Positions 1-10,145 of a stretch of DNA of 64,000 bases are shown here, one piece after another; position 1 is the stretch's first letter, and the number at the start of each line of letters is the position of its first letter. The notes below the pieces were generated by a model that saw only the letters and a list, made by a program, of their open reading frames with translations, was not told the origin of the DNA and did no database searches. A program made the position numbers and the translations under genes. The stretch is from positions 1,302,001 through 1,366,000 of the forward strand of contig JAAROD010000054.1 in assembly GCA_012274445.1 (NCBI GenBank), given 5' to 3'. The stretch is from Sclerotiophoma versabilis (taxonomy: Eukaryota > Ascomycota > Dothideomycetes > Pleosporales > Didymellaceae).

Positions 1-191
1 GATCATCCAGATGACAGAAAATATGATTGAGAGAGAGGACCACACAATGGCGAAGACGGTGCGCCCAAAGGGTCCAACGCCACGGCGGCTACGCTGGTAC
101 ATGAAGTACGATGTGAGACCGAGGACGACTGCTGCGAAGACGAACTGCGCAGCGCGCAGGCCGAGGGAGAGGAGGCGGGAGAAGATCATCG
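1..191 (-). CDS. MARVEL-like membrane protein, N-terminal part only
   Basis: This is the 5' end of a gene that runs off the left edge. It opens with an ATG at 191 and stays open for 63 codons to the window edge. The protein has two hydrophobic stretches: residues about 3-28 (with the run AAQFVFAAVVLGLTSYF) and about 43-63 (FAIVWSSLSIIFSVIWMI). A short basic loop containing SRRGVGPFGRT separates them. This pattern of two membrane helices joined by a GP-x-GR loop is what I associate with fungal MARVEL-domain proteins of the plasma membrane. The family call rests on the N-terminus alone. A TATA-like box lies about 150 bp upstream. Confidence 0.6.
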
Positions 192-1188
192 TGGTGGTTG
201 TTTGATGAGATCAGGTGTTGAAAGGAAGGGTAGATGGATGGATGGGTTGGGAATTGGTCGTGAGAGGTGTGACCGTTTGGAGTTGTTGGTTGTGTGAGTT
301 GAGCTGGATGTCGATTCTACTGCGCACTGCTGTAAGGGTTATATAGCAGATCTAGTGCCTACGATCAAGTTTCCAACGAAGATGCAAACGTCCAAGCAAC
401 AACGTCAGCCATGTTCGTCACGCACTGCAGGGTCCGCAGCCCTGCGTAACACGCCTGGGCTGATGCGAGCCTAGCATCTCGCTTCTTGCCGTTAACCGTA
501 GCGCATTCGAAGCTCAAAATGAAAATTGCCCATTCCCCAGACATGCACGACGCGCGGTGTTGGCGCACGCGCTTGGGTATGAAGTCATGCGGCTCGGCGG
601 TACCATGTCGAAACAATCGATGAGGTCGGAAGTAGTGTCGGTGGCATGATCTGCAAGCAACAAACGTAGCACACAGGCAGGATGTTCCTGCTTCAAGACA
701 AGCAAAAAGGGAGGTGCCGGGTGTCTGGGAGATCTGGACCGTACATGGCGGTGCGCTGTCCTCTGGGCACGATCATCATCAGTGGTGGTTGGATGATGGC
801 TGGCCTTCGATCTACAGTGGGCTTGATCGTGAGTCTGTTCCCTGGGCACTGTGGCTTTTAGCAGCTGAATGACGGTTTCGGTGATGTCGTGTGAAAGGAA
901 AGAAAGGCTAAGTCGGCAACTTCGGCGCTTTCGGATGGGACCGAGACGCTGCATGACGTTGCTCAGCCACAGCTCCATGCTCAACACCAAAAATAAAACT
1001 TGCTTCCTGTGGCTGATGACATGTGTTGAACGCGACTTCAACATCATAGTTGAGCATTGCCCCCGCTTTTCCGAGGACCTTTGCCGATATGCGAGGCTGA
1101 AAAGCTGACCGAAGGTATGACGAAGTGGAAGAGAAAATCTTTAAATGGCAGGTGTTCAACATCATGAATCCCATTCGATCTCTTCGCA
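192..1188. other. Intergenic region, about 1 kb
   Basis: Apart from the TATA-like box at 339-346 I see no gene here. The open frames on both strands overlap each other, have no family-like sequence and no convincing splice structure. The interval holds the promoter of the leftmost gene and the 3' flank of the CENP-I gene. Confidence 0.5.
339..346 (-). promoter_or_regulatory. TATA-like box for the MARVEL-like gene
   Basis: On the minus strand this reads CTATATAA. It sits about 150 bp upstream of the ATG at 191, a plausible distance for a fungal core promoter with a short leader. Confidence 0.4.
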
Positions 1189-3751
1189 TTACGAAGTACT
1201 TGCCTGAACTGTCTTCAGGTCTGTAACAGTAGCGAACATCAGTTCCCTCAGCCCTCCTAGACCCCGCTCGGCCAACCAGTTGAGTACAAAGACTTTGTAT
1301 CCGTTAGCACCTTCCAAATCCACATTGACGCCTCCATTCCTTAAGTCTGCCAGACTTTGCTGGCTTACTGGACCTGTATGCCACTTAATGCTGCCCCGAT
1401 CATACCCTTCTTGGTCGATCTCCCGTTCTTCGAGCGCATGCCATGCTGCAGAAGACATCGATGCAAGCCAAGCGTTGTTGGATAGATTGAACGCGTTACC
1501 GATGGCGTATTCGCGATCCAACCTACTCAGATAGTCGTTGAGTGATGAGCGCAGTAATGGCTCACAGAACATGCCAACAGACTTCTGTTCGGCGACTGCT
1601 AGGCCACGAGCTACCCAGAAGAAGTTGTAGACATCGCGCAAACACCAGTTCAGCCCGTCTGTCACTTCACTTGAGTAGTAGTGCTTAACCGGCCTGGGGT
1701 GCGCGTCGAAGGCTTGCTTGTAACTGCCAATGATGCCGCAGATCCGAGATACCACAGCAGTCGATGAGCTCTGCATCAGAAAGTACACAAGGTGCATTGG
1801 CGGGAGTAGGATGGGGATAACGTGCGGCTTGGAAGATGTGGAAAGCAGTTCCCAATAGGCCAAAGTAGAAGACACAACTTCAGCTCCCATTTCCGAGGGT
1901 AGCGACAGAAGCAGAGAAGTCGAAAGTATTGCAAAGTGTGAAACTGAGTCTTTCAGAAATTGCTGCTCAGGTGAGCTGAGCGCAGGTTGACGGCGGTCAG
2001 GTTGCTGCTGGGCAAGCATAGCTATGCGGTGTTGCAGCAGTTCTGTGTAAAGATCGACCAATTTGGCACATGACGATAGACCGTTTCTCGAAAGCGTACG
2101 CTCTACTGGAGAGAGGTAGTCGGAATAGACATCTTCGAAAGAAGTCCCTGGAATATATGCAATCAGACCAAGTACGGCATCGACATGGTCGTTGCCATCC
2201 CAATTTCCAAGATACTCCTTCAGAAAGACTGGCACTGTGGGCATGAGTGTCTACAACACTGTCAGCGTGATGCGTCGTCTATTTACGTATGATACGGACC
2301 TTGGTATACCGTGCGTGTTGAAGAAGTCCACCAAAGAGTTCGGCCAAAAAGGCAGGATCCTCAGTATTCAGAGCAGCGGCACTGACTTGCTCTTCAAGGC
2401 AAGTTGCGAGCCATAAGCCTATTCTTGCAGACACAACCGGTGATGGCTTCAACTCGACGTACTTTTGCAAAAGTGGGTCTGTCAGGAAGGAAATGAGTTG
2501 ACCAGGTGGCTCAATTCTGTCAAGGTTCCCCACAAAAGCTTCAACGGTATCGATACCTTCTAGTGTTACAGAGCTCTACGAAGGTCAGTACCCGGCAAAA
2601 GCATACAAGCATCAAGGAATCCGACCTCAGTAGCATGATAGGTATGGACATCTGGCAACACCGATGTTTGAGTCCTCTTTGATCCGTGTCGAAGGACCTT
2701 GAAGCCATTCTGTCGTTCAGTTGTGGAATCGTCCACCGCTGTACGAGCTTCTTGGATCATACGCACTCTAGCTCGCCATTCCGCATCAGGTTGCTACGTC
2801 GTTAGTACTTATAAACGGTGTGACACGTGAAGCCGCAGCCTTGCAAGGACATCCCCGCCGCTTTGCGTCCGACATTACACGAGTGGACGGAAACTCACCG
2901 GTGCAAACGACTTTCGGCTCGTAGATGTGCTTCTTAGAATGATGTCCGGGTAGTAGTCCTTGTAAACGCGGAGAAGACCTTGAAGGGCAGGTTCGTCACC
3001 AAGACCGCGGGACAACTCGAGCCTGGGAGGTAGGTCAGCTATACCGTTGTAGAACGGCACTACCAGATTGTATTGATCAAACCCACAGTTGCTGTATCCG
3101 GAAGGGTTTCACATGCTTCCTACGAGAGATCAAGGACAATAGATGGCACAATGATGTTCTGTTCAAGTTAATTCTGGTTGGACGGAAACGTTCAGTGTGG
3201 TGACATACCTAATGCTAATCATATTTAGCATCCCAAACAGGACGCCGTACAGCCTAGACAGAATTTTGGCATCCTCGATGATCTCGTGGACCAATGCGAG
3301 CCACTTTACAAGGCTGTCTTGAGTGCCTGGCGAAGGTTTGCCTTTGCCCTGGCCTAGTGCGGCTACGATGGTGACTATTGCATTGTTGGATATTCGCTGC
3401 GCAGGATACAAGTTTTTGATCAACGTCGTTACACTCGTTTGATCTAATTCTGTCTTCCGCGCCGCAATGTGTACGACAGCCTCTAGAGCATCCTCGTCCA
3501 GGCCATCGGCAAACGCGTGTCGGCAGACGACATCAACCAACTCAGAGACTTTGACGGTCCGCTGCTTTGCGGGAGCCCTCGATGCTGTTACACGGTGTTA
3601 GCTCTGCCGTCTCTCGCATATGCGCATTGAGCATAATATGTACCTTTATGCAATAACTCTAGCGCGTCGCCGAGCGATCGCTGCTCTTCTGTCGCGATGT
3701 TAGCTCATTATGCCTCAAAATGGCAATAATATTACCAGCAATAGATGGCAT
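1189..3751 (-). CDS. mis6: CENP-I / Mis6 / Ctf3 inner kinetochore protein
   Basis: CENP-I is a subunit of the constitutive centromere-associated network and helps maintain CENP-A chromatin. I assemble eight exons on the minus strand: 3736-3751, 3644-3688, 3209-3584, 3087-3158, 2899-3022, 2592-2793, 2287-2559 and 1189-2234. Phases agree throughout and give 717 aa, a usual fungal Mis6 length. Family landmarks are the N-terminus MPSIAEEQ, the stretch APAKQRTVKVSELVDVVCRH, then DQTSVTTLIKNLYPAQRISN, SRRKHVKPFRIQQL, EPALQGLLRVYKDYYPD and PDAEWRARVRMIQEAR. The start was chosen because the 16-nt first exon restores the conserved MPSI start. All seven introns are GT-AG and about 50-60 bp, except one near 100 bp. 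The exon 7/8 junction (2235-2286) is the least certain, because other donors lie nearby. Confidence 0.9.
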
Positions 3752-5271
3752 CACGGGCTCATTGCGCCAGGCGTCAATATAGAAGGGATTGCGACCTAAA
3801 GTGGTGGGTCGCTTCGGCGCGTCGTCATGGTGTTTACAGCTTCACCCAACGCGCCTGCCCTGACGGGGACGCTAAATAAGCGAGACAACCACCACTAGCC
3901 ATTCATCCACTCTTCACCCACGTTCTGTGTCGCCCCTTGACTTACACCGAATGTCTCATCGGTCTCTGTCGTGAGCGGATGCTACCGCACGGCTCACCTT
4001 GTGCATTGGTACCCCCTGTGGAGCACAGCGCTCGGCTAGTCCGCCGCGGCTCGTTCACACGCCAGTCATGCACAGTATCTTGCAGATGTCACGCATATTC
4101 GCCTCGATACAGAGCATGCATTGCAGATGTCCGTCGCCGCATATATCACGTTACACAATCAGCATTGAATGATATTCACACTCGGCTAGCGTGTAATTTC
4201 TGTTGCCATGAATGGCCGGATACCCTGTTCGTCAGCGATGAATTTGACAAAGGTGCTGCACAGCCTGCTCGAATTGTATTGACCCCCGTGCGCCACACGC
4301 AGAACGAACCACCCCGTGTGTCTGGCGGGTAGATGCAGCTGATCTCTATCCGGTCACTGGCTGGGTACTTGCCTCCACTGGCCGGCTTTCTAGCCCAAGG
4401 ATCCTTGCTCGGGCCGTCAAAGAGGGTGTTCGGCCAGGAGCAACAAAACCTTGTCCTCGTTCTTCAGCAGCAGGTGACTTCGTCAGCTCCTTCTGTCAAC
4501 TGAGTTCAACAAAGTTGACACGTTCCATTCAAGTTGCCACGCTATACTTGGTCTTGCCTCTTGCAAGAAAAGAAGCTTGACAGAAAAGACTCTCGCCCTG
4601 CCCAACGTTCCATGACCGGCCGAGTAATATCCACTGAAGACTATATCACCCACTTCCTGTGTAACCCATGCCGCAGCCTACTCATGTTGTGTGTCAGCGA
4701 TGGCTCAGGGCGTCCAAGAGACGGAAGCCGTTCGCTGACTGCCGGTTGGCGGACTCGACTTGCCTGTCATTCATCATCTCACAGAGCATGCGTACATACG
4801 GTCTTGTACAACAGTCTTTGTTTCCATATGCTGTACAACTCGAAGCATGACGGGCGACACACTGACAGATATAACTATAGGGTGTGTCGCAAGTCTTCCG
4901 ACTATCATATTGCAGCATTTTTGACCATCGAGATACTTCATTCTGACTTCCTGTCGATCTTCTGACGCACTTTCGGGTACAGGGCGGTCTACAACCACCA
5001 TTTGCAAGCCACACATCCGTATCCTATCCTCGAGCATTCAACGCTTTTGCTGTATCGAGCCTCTGACGAGCGTCTTGCGACTCTGTGGTTTCTTTAGAAG
5101 TGGCCGACAACGCATATCGCTCGAAGTTGAGACATCACGAATACCGTTTTATATAGCAAAACGGTCTACAGCAGGACAACATCGAGTCACTCTGCTACTT
5201 GTCGATCATCGTCTCTGGAAGAGTTTGTCACTGCTACTTCGTCTGACCAAGTTTCGAAACCGAAGTTCAAA
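3752..5271. other. Intergenic region, about 1.5 kb
   Basis: This separates the divergent CENP-I gene (minus) and the 190-aa gene (plus). A pyrimidine-rich leader-like stretch at about 3890-3948 ends in an ATG followed by a GTGAGC donor-like site at 3971. I could not find a matching downstream exon, so no gene is called. The other frames look non-coding. Confidence 0.45.
5148..5156 (+). promoter_or_regulatory. TATA-like box upstream of the 190-aa gene
   Basis: The string TTTATATAG lies about 120 bp upstream of the ATG at 5272. It supports that start and the reality of the downstream gene. Confidence 0.45.
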
Positions 5272-5844
5272 ATGGGCGAGCACAGAGTCAAGCGTTCAGC
5301 AAGGGCCGACTCGCAGCAGCCAAGTGCTGGCCAGGCGGTCTTGGTTCGGTGTCCTTCTCAGACGCTGAACCGATTGCGAACTCTCAACGAAGCAGAGGTT
5401 ATTACTCTCTTCACGCCTGTGGTCCCCCATGTGCCATCGACAACACTGGCCAAGGATATGGATCCGTTCGAACCACTTGGGCGTGCACTACCGAGGCCAG
5501 TTCGTCACGTGCCGTTCCGTATGGATCTCGGTATGACCGACTTGCATCCGTACTTCCTGTCTGCAAGCGGGGTTGTCGTCGTCGTCATCTGCGCTACAGA
5601 GAACGTGCTTGGCCACAATCCAGAGGCCTTTGAGCGGCAACTCAAGTTCGCCCGGAACATCGCGCGCAAGGTCGAGAAAGACACGTCGATGATATCGGTG
5701 CCTGTTGTTCTCTTGGCCATTGTGGGCAATGGTGTGAAGATGGGAGCACACGAACAAGCACTACGCGACTTTCCGGTCCTTATCACTCTTGATGACTACA
5801 CTCCTCCTACACTCGAGCACGCGGTTCGGACCATCTTTGGTTAA
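5272..5844 (+). CDS. Conserved-looking hypothetical protein, 190 aa
   Basis: I do not recognise this protein. It is a single exon with a good start context (TCAAAATGGGC) and an upstream TATA box. The N-terminus is basic and polar, without a signal peptide. The middle holds the strand-like hydrophobic segment SASGVVVVVICATENVLGHN, followed by a charged amphipathic helix (EAFERQLKFARNIARKVEKD) and a second strand, SVPVVLLAIVGNG. It ends with a short segment containing LEHAVRTIFG. The strand-helix-strand order suggests a small alpha/beta fold, but no catalytic motif is visible. It could be a lineage-specific protein. Codon choice resembles that of its neighbours. Confidence 0.6.
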   Translation: MGEHRVKRSARADSQQPSAGQAVLVRCPSQTLNRLRTLNEAEVITLFTPVVPHVPSTTLAKDMDPFEPLGRALPRPVRHVPFRMDLGMTDLHPYFLSASGVVVVVICATENVLGHNPEAFERQLKFARNIARKVEKDTSMISVPVVLLAIVGNGVKMGAHEQALRDFPVLITLDDYTPPTLEHAVRTIFG

Positions 5845-6561
5845 GGCTTACGATGGGTACACACATGCGCTGGATTGTTTCTAGTATATCTTATCTTTCG
5901 GTCCTGTCCGATTCCATATACCTCCCTTCACGACGACACGACAACCTATTGCTAGTCTGTATCTACAACTCTCCCGAGTGAGGTTTCCTGGGCATGTTTG
6001 ACACAAACACATGCATTGGGTGGTAGCTGCTGGTTCTCTTCGGTGAACATTTTCTAGCTGCGGTACATAGTTTGTTTCAATGCTCATATCCGTACTCAAC
6101 AAATACTACACGCCATCTCGAGCGTCCGTGTCTTCCCTAGTTTCAATGTTCCCTTGCTGTGACGCTCGGTCCGTTCGGTCTTCTAAACCTTGCGCTCAGC
6201 ATGACGGTGAACATGTCAGTCAAGAAGTCGCCTTCTTGTACCTAGACAAGTCTATACATGAGCACCACACTGAAGCACTGCCAGACGTCTATCATGTTCA
6301 TGTGAAGTATTACAATTAGGTAGTATCTATAGCGACCATATGCTCCGCGCACTCAGAAATCAATACCGAGCAGCTTTCAACCTCTCCTCAACGCCGTAAC
6401 AACGCCAGTCTATGCTATCGCGCATTCATGTCATATCCTGGCCCCAGCGACCGATCCATTTCGTATCGTATGTAGTGTCGATTGTCCGGCCGTGGGGCCC
6501 ATGAGGCCGTACCCAGTCCGCTAGCCAGCGTGTGCGCACATCAAATCATCCGAGCCAGCGC
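5845..6561. other. Intergenic region between convergent genes
   Basis: These 717 bp hold the 3' flanks of the 190-aa gene (plus) and the serine palmitoyltransferase small-subunit gene (minus). I see no coding frame or repeat. Confidence 0.5.
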
Positions 6562-7053
6562 TCACGGTTCCATGAATCCCCTTCCATTCCCTGCGAGCCC
6601 TGCGCCGTGAACGGGTGCCGGCTCGCCGACGGCTTTGTTTGCAAGCCCTGAGTGCGCGCCCTCGTTGCCACTGTAGTAGTAGAAGATGCGGCTTGCGATG
6701 ATGCTGAGGTGTTCGGGGAGGTAGAGAGACGCGGCGATAATGAGCAGACTGAGGAGGAGGAAAAGTACGGAGTCTGCGTAGCTGTTAGTAACATGACCCC
6801 CTAGGAATCTTCTTCGGTGAGTGTGCTGAGCAGGAAGGGCTCTGCGTTGGTCAGGCACTGGTTGCTGGGGAGACGTACTGAAGATGAATTTCTCGGTCGA
6901 GGTCAACATGTACAAAGAGAACGTGACTTCGTATTGGTATCTCTTGCGCTGGAACCAGCGCAGCAAGGCGGATGGGTACAGCATCGCGGCGATTAGGAGC
7001 GCGGAGGCTGCGGCGAGGAGGAGCGCGGTTGCGACTGTTGCTGAGTCGGGCAT
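6562..7053 (-). CDS. Small subunit of serine palmitoyltransferase (ssSPT-like)
   Basis: ssSPT proteins are short ER membrane activators of serine palmitoyltransferase, the first enzyme of sphingolipid synthesis. Yeast Tsc3 does the same job. There are two exons, 6879-7053 and 6562-6773, with a 105-bp GTACGT...CAG intron. Joining them restores the family hallmark: YQYEVTFSLYMLTSTEKFIF ends exon 1 and NSVLFLLLSLLIIAASLYLP follows directly, compared with the YMLxPxExxxFNSxL core of animal SPTSSA. The product is 128 aa with one N-terminal hydrophobic segment (residues about 6-28) and the ssSPT helix after the core motif. The C-terminus is Gly/Ala-rich. A longer frame upstream of 7053 exists but lacks similarity, so the ATG giving MPDSATV was chosen. 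The gene is divergent from the release-factor-like gene at 7355. Confidence 0.85.
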   Translation of the reverse strand: MPDSATVATALLLAAASALLIAAMLYPSALLRWFQRKRYQYEVTFSLYMLTSTEKFIFSTSPQQPVPDQRRALPAQHTHRRRFLGGHVTNSYADSVLFLLLSLLIIAASLYLPEHLSIIASRIFYYYSGNEGAHSGLANKAVGEPAPVHGAGLAGNGRGFMEP

Positions 7054-7354
7054 GCGACGAGTATTCTGTGGATTCTCAGGCGTGTGAAGGTGTGCGATTA
7101 TGCGTGGTGTTGCGTCAAGTCGTCGGTACGTGCATATGCAGTTGTGGTTGCGGTCTAGGTTCAGGGACGGCCAGGGCGCTGTCATGTCATTTCACATTTG
7201 GCGTTCGCGGAAGAGGCCGGGGAAGAGGCGCGAGGGGATTGGGCGCGGCGATTCATGAAGTCACGAAAGCCAGACATCTCCAAGTTGTTCCTAGCAACGC
7301 TATGATGGCTGGTTCTCTGTTCATACAGTCAAGCCGTACACAGTGACACTGGCA
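7054..7354. promoter_or_regulatory. Shared divergent promoter
   Basis: About 300 bp separate the start codons of the ssSPT gene (minus) and the mitochondrial release-factor-like gene (plus). Both promoters and leaders must fit here. No clear TATA box is visible. Confidence 0.45.
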
Positions 7355-7897
7355 ATGCTGTTCTTCCCGCCTGTCGCAGCGTTCCTGCGCCCGCGCCCTA
7401 CCCTCCATCACATCCTCCGCCATGCCCTCCACAGCAGCACAGTGCTCCTTTCAAAACAGCTTCCTCCACGACGCGTAATCCCCGAATCTGAGATCATAGA
7501 GAACTTCCTCAAGGGCTCTGGTCCAGGTGGTCAGAAGATCAACAAGACCTCCTCTGCCGTGCAGCTCAAGCACATTCCCAGTGGCATCGTTGTCAAATAC
7601 CAAGACACGCGGTCTAGGGCACAGAACCGCAAGATCGCAAGGAAGCTGTTGCAAGATAGGCTGGAGGAGTTGGAGCTTGGTGACGAAGCCAGGACGAGGG
7701 TCAAGGCGAGGGAGAAGAGCAAGAAGAAGGCTAGCAGCGACAAGAAGAAGCGGAGGAAGTATCGCGCTTTGGAGGCAGGCAAGGAGGGCGCTGAAGAGGA
7801 CGAGAAGCTTGAGAATGATGCTGAAAACGAGTCTGAGGATGCTGGCAAGAGCGTAGATGCACCAGGCAAACACGAGGGCGTGGACAAGGCGGGCTGA
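7355..7897 (+). CDS. Mitochondrial GGQ release-factor-like protein (MTRFR/Rso55 type)
   Basis: Proteins with an isolated RF-1 GGQ domain hydrolyse peptidyl-tRNA on stalled mitochondrial ribosomes; human MTRFR (C12orf65) and yeast Rso55/YLR281C are examples. This 180-aa single-exon protein has a hydrophobic, Arg-containing N-terminus that fits a mitochondrial presequence. It then carries ESEIIENFLKGSGPGGQKIN, with the catalytic GGQ at about residues 58-60, and a segment resembling family helices (QDTRSRAQNRKIARKLLQDR). The C-terminus is Lys-rich, as expected for a ribosome-binding tail, and ends in an acidic region. There is no codon-recognition domain, which separates it from true RF1/RF2. 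The ATG at 7355 is the first in frame. Confidence 0.88.
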   Translation: MLFFPPVAAFLRPRPTLHHILRHALHSSTVLLSKQLPPRRVIPESEIIENFLKGSGPGGQKINKTSSAVQLKHIPSGIVVKYQDTRSRAQNRKIARKLLQDRLEELELGDEARTRVKAREKSKKKASSDKKKRRKYRALEAGKEGAEEDEKLENDAENESEDAGKSVDAPGKHEGVDKAG

Positions 7898-9069
7898 AAT
7901 CACAACAGCGAGAGGATACTACACACGTCACAAGGCTATGGCTATGGTATGAAGACTACCAGACAATGCCGCAGAAGGCACTGCTGAGGATGGGCCTTGG
8001 GCAGAGGGTCGCAGCAGCAGCAAGCAACGCCTGTTCGCGACCGTAAGCACGCGCGTCAACGTGCGGGTGGAAAGCTCTTTGAGAGTAGCTAGACTCGAGA
8101 AGAGACAATAGACAGAAAGACGTGAGCGGGACCCCGGGACCTCTGAAGTAGAGTCCAGGATCTATGTAGCTATAGCACAATGAATGTCGACGTCGGCAAT
8201 CCTTTGAAGCAACGCGTCCACGCAACGTGTCCATGTAAATATGACAACGTCCCTCACCAACATCATCAATCAACGCCGCAAAAATCTTCTCCTTCCTCAA
8301 CCCACCACCCTTTCGGGACAGCAGCATCAATGAAAAAGCTTGCGCGAAGCAAGAATGGCCAGCAAAAATTGCCCCTGTGGCGTCCCCGAAGGAAAGCCAT
8401 ACCCCAACCAGTCCGCGCTGTGCAATGCAGCTGATCGAGATAGATGAACCGGATCCTTGAGCCCAGTCATCCAAAGAAGGTAAGTATGCCTTCCAAATGT
8501 TGGAGGATGGCCAGCTTAAGTATTCGCGAGAAGACAGAAGCTTGGACCACCCTGACTAAGCCCGCGGGCCGAAGTTCTGGCGGCGATGGTCCGTGTTGAC
8601 ATGCATTCAACACGACTTCACTCACTATCTCAGCGATCAGCTCAGCATGTCACCAAAGATTGAGAAAACTAGTCTGGTGTCCCTATCTGATCGATTTCTG
8701 AATAGTGAATGTGCAGACTTCGTAGACTGAGTAACCTCGTTGGCTTCCTTGTGCACTAGGAAGATTACCAACTACTGAGCGTCTGGCATACACGATACTG
8801 CAAACCCATACAAGGCGGTTACATATCTGCTCAGCTTTGGCTGTCATGCGTGTGCTGCAGTGTGGACAACGAGATTGAGCGAGCTTTTACAGGAAGGTCA
8901 AGCACGGTAAGTCTTGACTTGAGTTCTGAATATGACGTCTCCATGGTTCGCATTATTCTGCGGCTTTTCCCATTCTCGCTTGGCAAGTCGTTTGCCGTTT
9001 GCTACTCTCTCTCTCTCACCGTGATTATTGTAGCTGCGGTGAAGCGGGGCTTTGCGCGTGACGCCTTTT

Positions 9070-9080
9070 CATATAAATAT
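9070..9080 (+). promoter_or_regulatory. TATA box of the 9.1-10.1 kb transcription unit
   Basis: CATATAAATAT is followed by a C/T-rich stretch with AACACCAACGC-like leader sequence, typical of a fungal core promoter and transcription start. The first plausible coding ATG is at 9809, so the leader would be long and spliced. Confidence 0.45.
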
Positions 9081-9397
9081 CCACCCACCTCGCCTCCACT
9101 TTCTTCCCTCTACACTGAACTCCACACGTCTCAACGCGGCAACACCAACGCAGCACTACCGTTCGCTGCCTTGCCGCAAGTCGGCGAGGTAGCGAACACT
9201 CTTTTTACCTCACTGAAACCCACGGACTCAACTCACTTTGGTCTTCTTCACCCACGGTCAAACAAGCTTCCCAACCACAACAACGCCTAAGTCCTATACA
9301 GCAGCGAGACAAGTACCATCCTGGCCTCCACGCTCGCCAAGTCCCAGTTCGGGGATTTTGAAATCACACTTCTATAACCATTAAAATCCAAAAACAT

Positions 9398-9425
9398 CAA
9401 CAACAACAACAACAACAACAACAAC
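9398..9425 (+). repeat. (CAA)n microsatellite
   Basis: About nine uninterrupted CAA units lie in the presumed 5' leader. Confidence 0.8.
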
Positions 9426-9430
9426 CACAA

Positions 9431-9481
9431 CACCATCAAAGCCTACACGGCAACACCACCATCAAAACCTACATGGCAACA
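9431..9481 (+). repeat. Two-copy tandem repeat, 26-bp period
   Basis: The units 9431-9455 and 9457-9481 both start CACCATCAAA and end GGCAACA. They match at 23 of 25 positions. Confidence 0.7.
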
Positions 9482-9808
9482 ACACAAGCTTCCTCCTGGC
9501 CACCAAGCGAGCGAGCTCCCAGTTCGGTGACATTTAAGTTCAAATTTTCACACAACGAGAATCCAAACAAGGAACAGTCTCCTCGCCCTACACAATCACT
9601 TCAGCACCTTCCACTACCCGCTCTAACTCACTGTAAGTTGGCCATCAACTCTCCCATTGTTATTCGCCCCACTGACCGACTACAGTGTCATAGTGCCATC
9701 GTGCCATCGTGCCAGTACACCCGCATCTCTTCAGAACCATTTGTGTTTGTGCATAGCTTGACGCTCACACATCTCGTGGTCTTCGGCGCATTGCTCAAGC
9801 AGACACGG

Positions 9809-10128
9809 ATGGCAAAATGCGGGTGTCATCACACTGCGCAATCCTCAAGCTTTTCACTGCTTGATGTGAGTGTTCCTTCACTTGAGCAAATCTTCTCGGC
9901 GCAAGACTGACACAAACCAGTGCATAGCGCAACTCCACTGCAACTCTCGTGGCTTCTTTGTATTCGCTATCTTCAAGGTCAGTCACCGCACAGTCGATAC
10001 CGTCTCTTTCACATCACTGACATTACCAGAACGCCATCAAAATTGTCTACATCATTGCGACAACCGTCGAGTTCTACAGCCTCTATGAAGCCGCCGCTAT
10101 CGCTGTTCGTCTTCGCGAGACAACGTGA
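9809..10128 (+). CDS. Putative 70-aa spliced small protein, unknown function
   Basis: Three exons, 9809-9865, 9921-9977 and 10030-10128, join in phase 0 across two introns of 55 and 52 bp. Both introns have canonical ends (GTGAGT...CCAG and GTCAGT...CCAG) and CTGAC branch sites. The joined frame has 70 codons and a TGA; unspliced, the first intron carries an in-frame stop. The protein starts MAKCGCHH, has five cysteines in its first half, and then a hydrophobic region (GFFVFAIF, then IKIVYIIATTVEFYSL). I do not recognise it. It has no cleavable signal peptide at the start, and the hydrophobic region could be a membrane helix. A further leader intron, a TATA box at 9070 and the leader support transcription. 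It lies just before a decayed gene and could be a remnant of the same locus. Confidence 0.55.
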
Positions 10129-10145
10129 ATCCTGACAGCAAATAA

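Larger units (their letters stand above)
9319..9526 (+). repeat. Imperfect direct repeat of 34 bp (9319-9352 and 9493-9526)
   Basis: The two copies match at 27 of 34 positions by eye. Both begin TCCTGGCC and end CCCAGTTCGG. They flank the CAA tract and the 26-bp-period tandem repeat at 9431-9481, so the leader seems to have grown by local duplication. Confidence 0.6.
7898..9808. other. Sparse region with a promoter and a repeat-bearing leader
   Basis: No protein gene is supported in 7898-9060; a 172-codon minus frame at 7956-8474 looks like chance. From about 9060 on there is a TATA box, a pyrimidine-rich leader, CAA repeats and imperfect direct repeats. A well-formed 53-bp intron, 9633-9685 (GTAAGT donor, CTGAC branch site, CAG acceptor), lies upstream of the mini-gene at 9809. 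The stretch therefore looks like a transcribed 5' leader. Splicing that intron does not join a coding frame from the ATG at 9473, because a TAG follows at once. Confidence 0.45.

Noticed and set aside
3937..4965. Plus-strand frames and an ATG plus donor-like site upstream of the 190-aa gene
   Set aside because: No acceptor and exon combination gave an extended or family-like protein, so no gene is called.
7956..8474. A 172-codon minus frame downstream of the release-factor-like gene
   Set aside because: It is Ser/Cys/Arg-rich with no domain-like pattern and no convincing promoter. It is probably chance.
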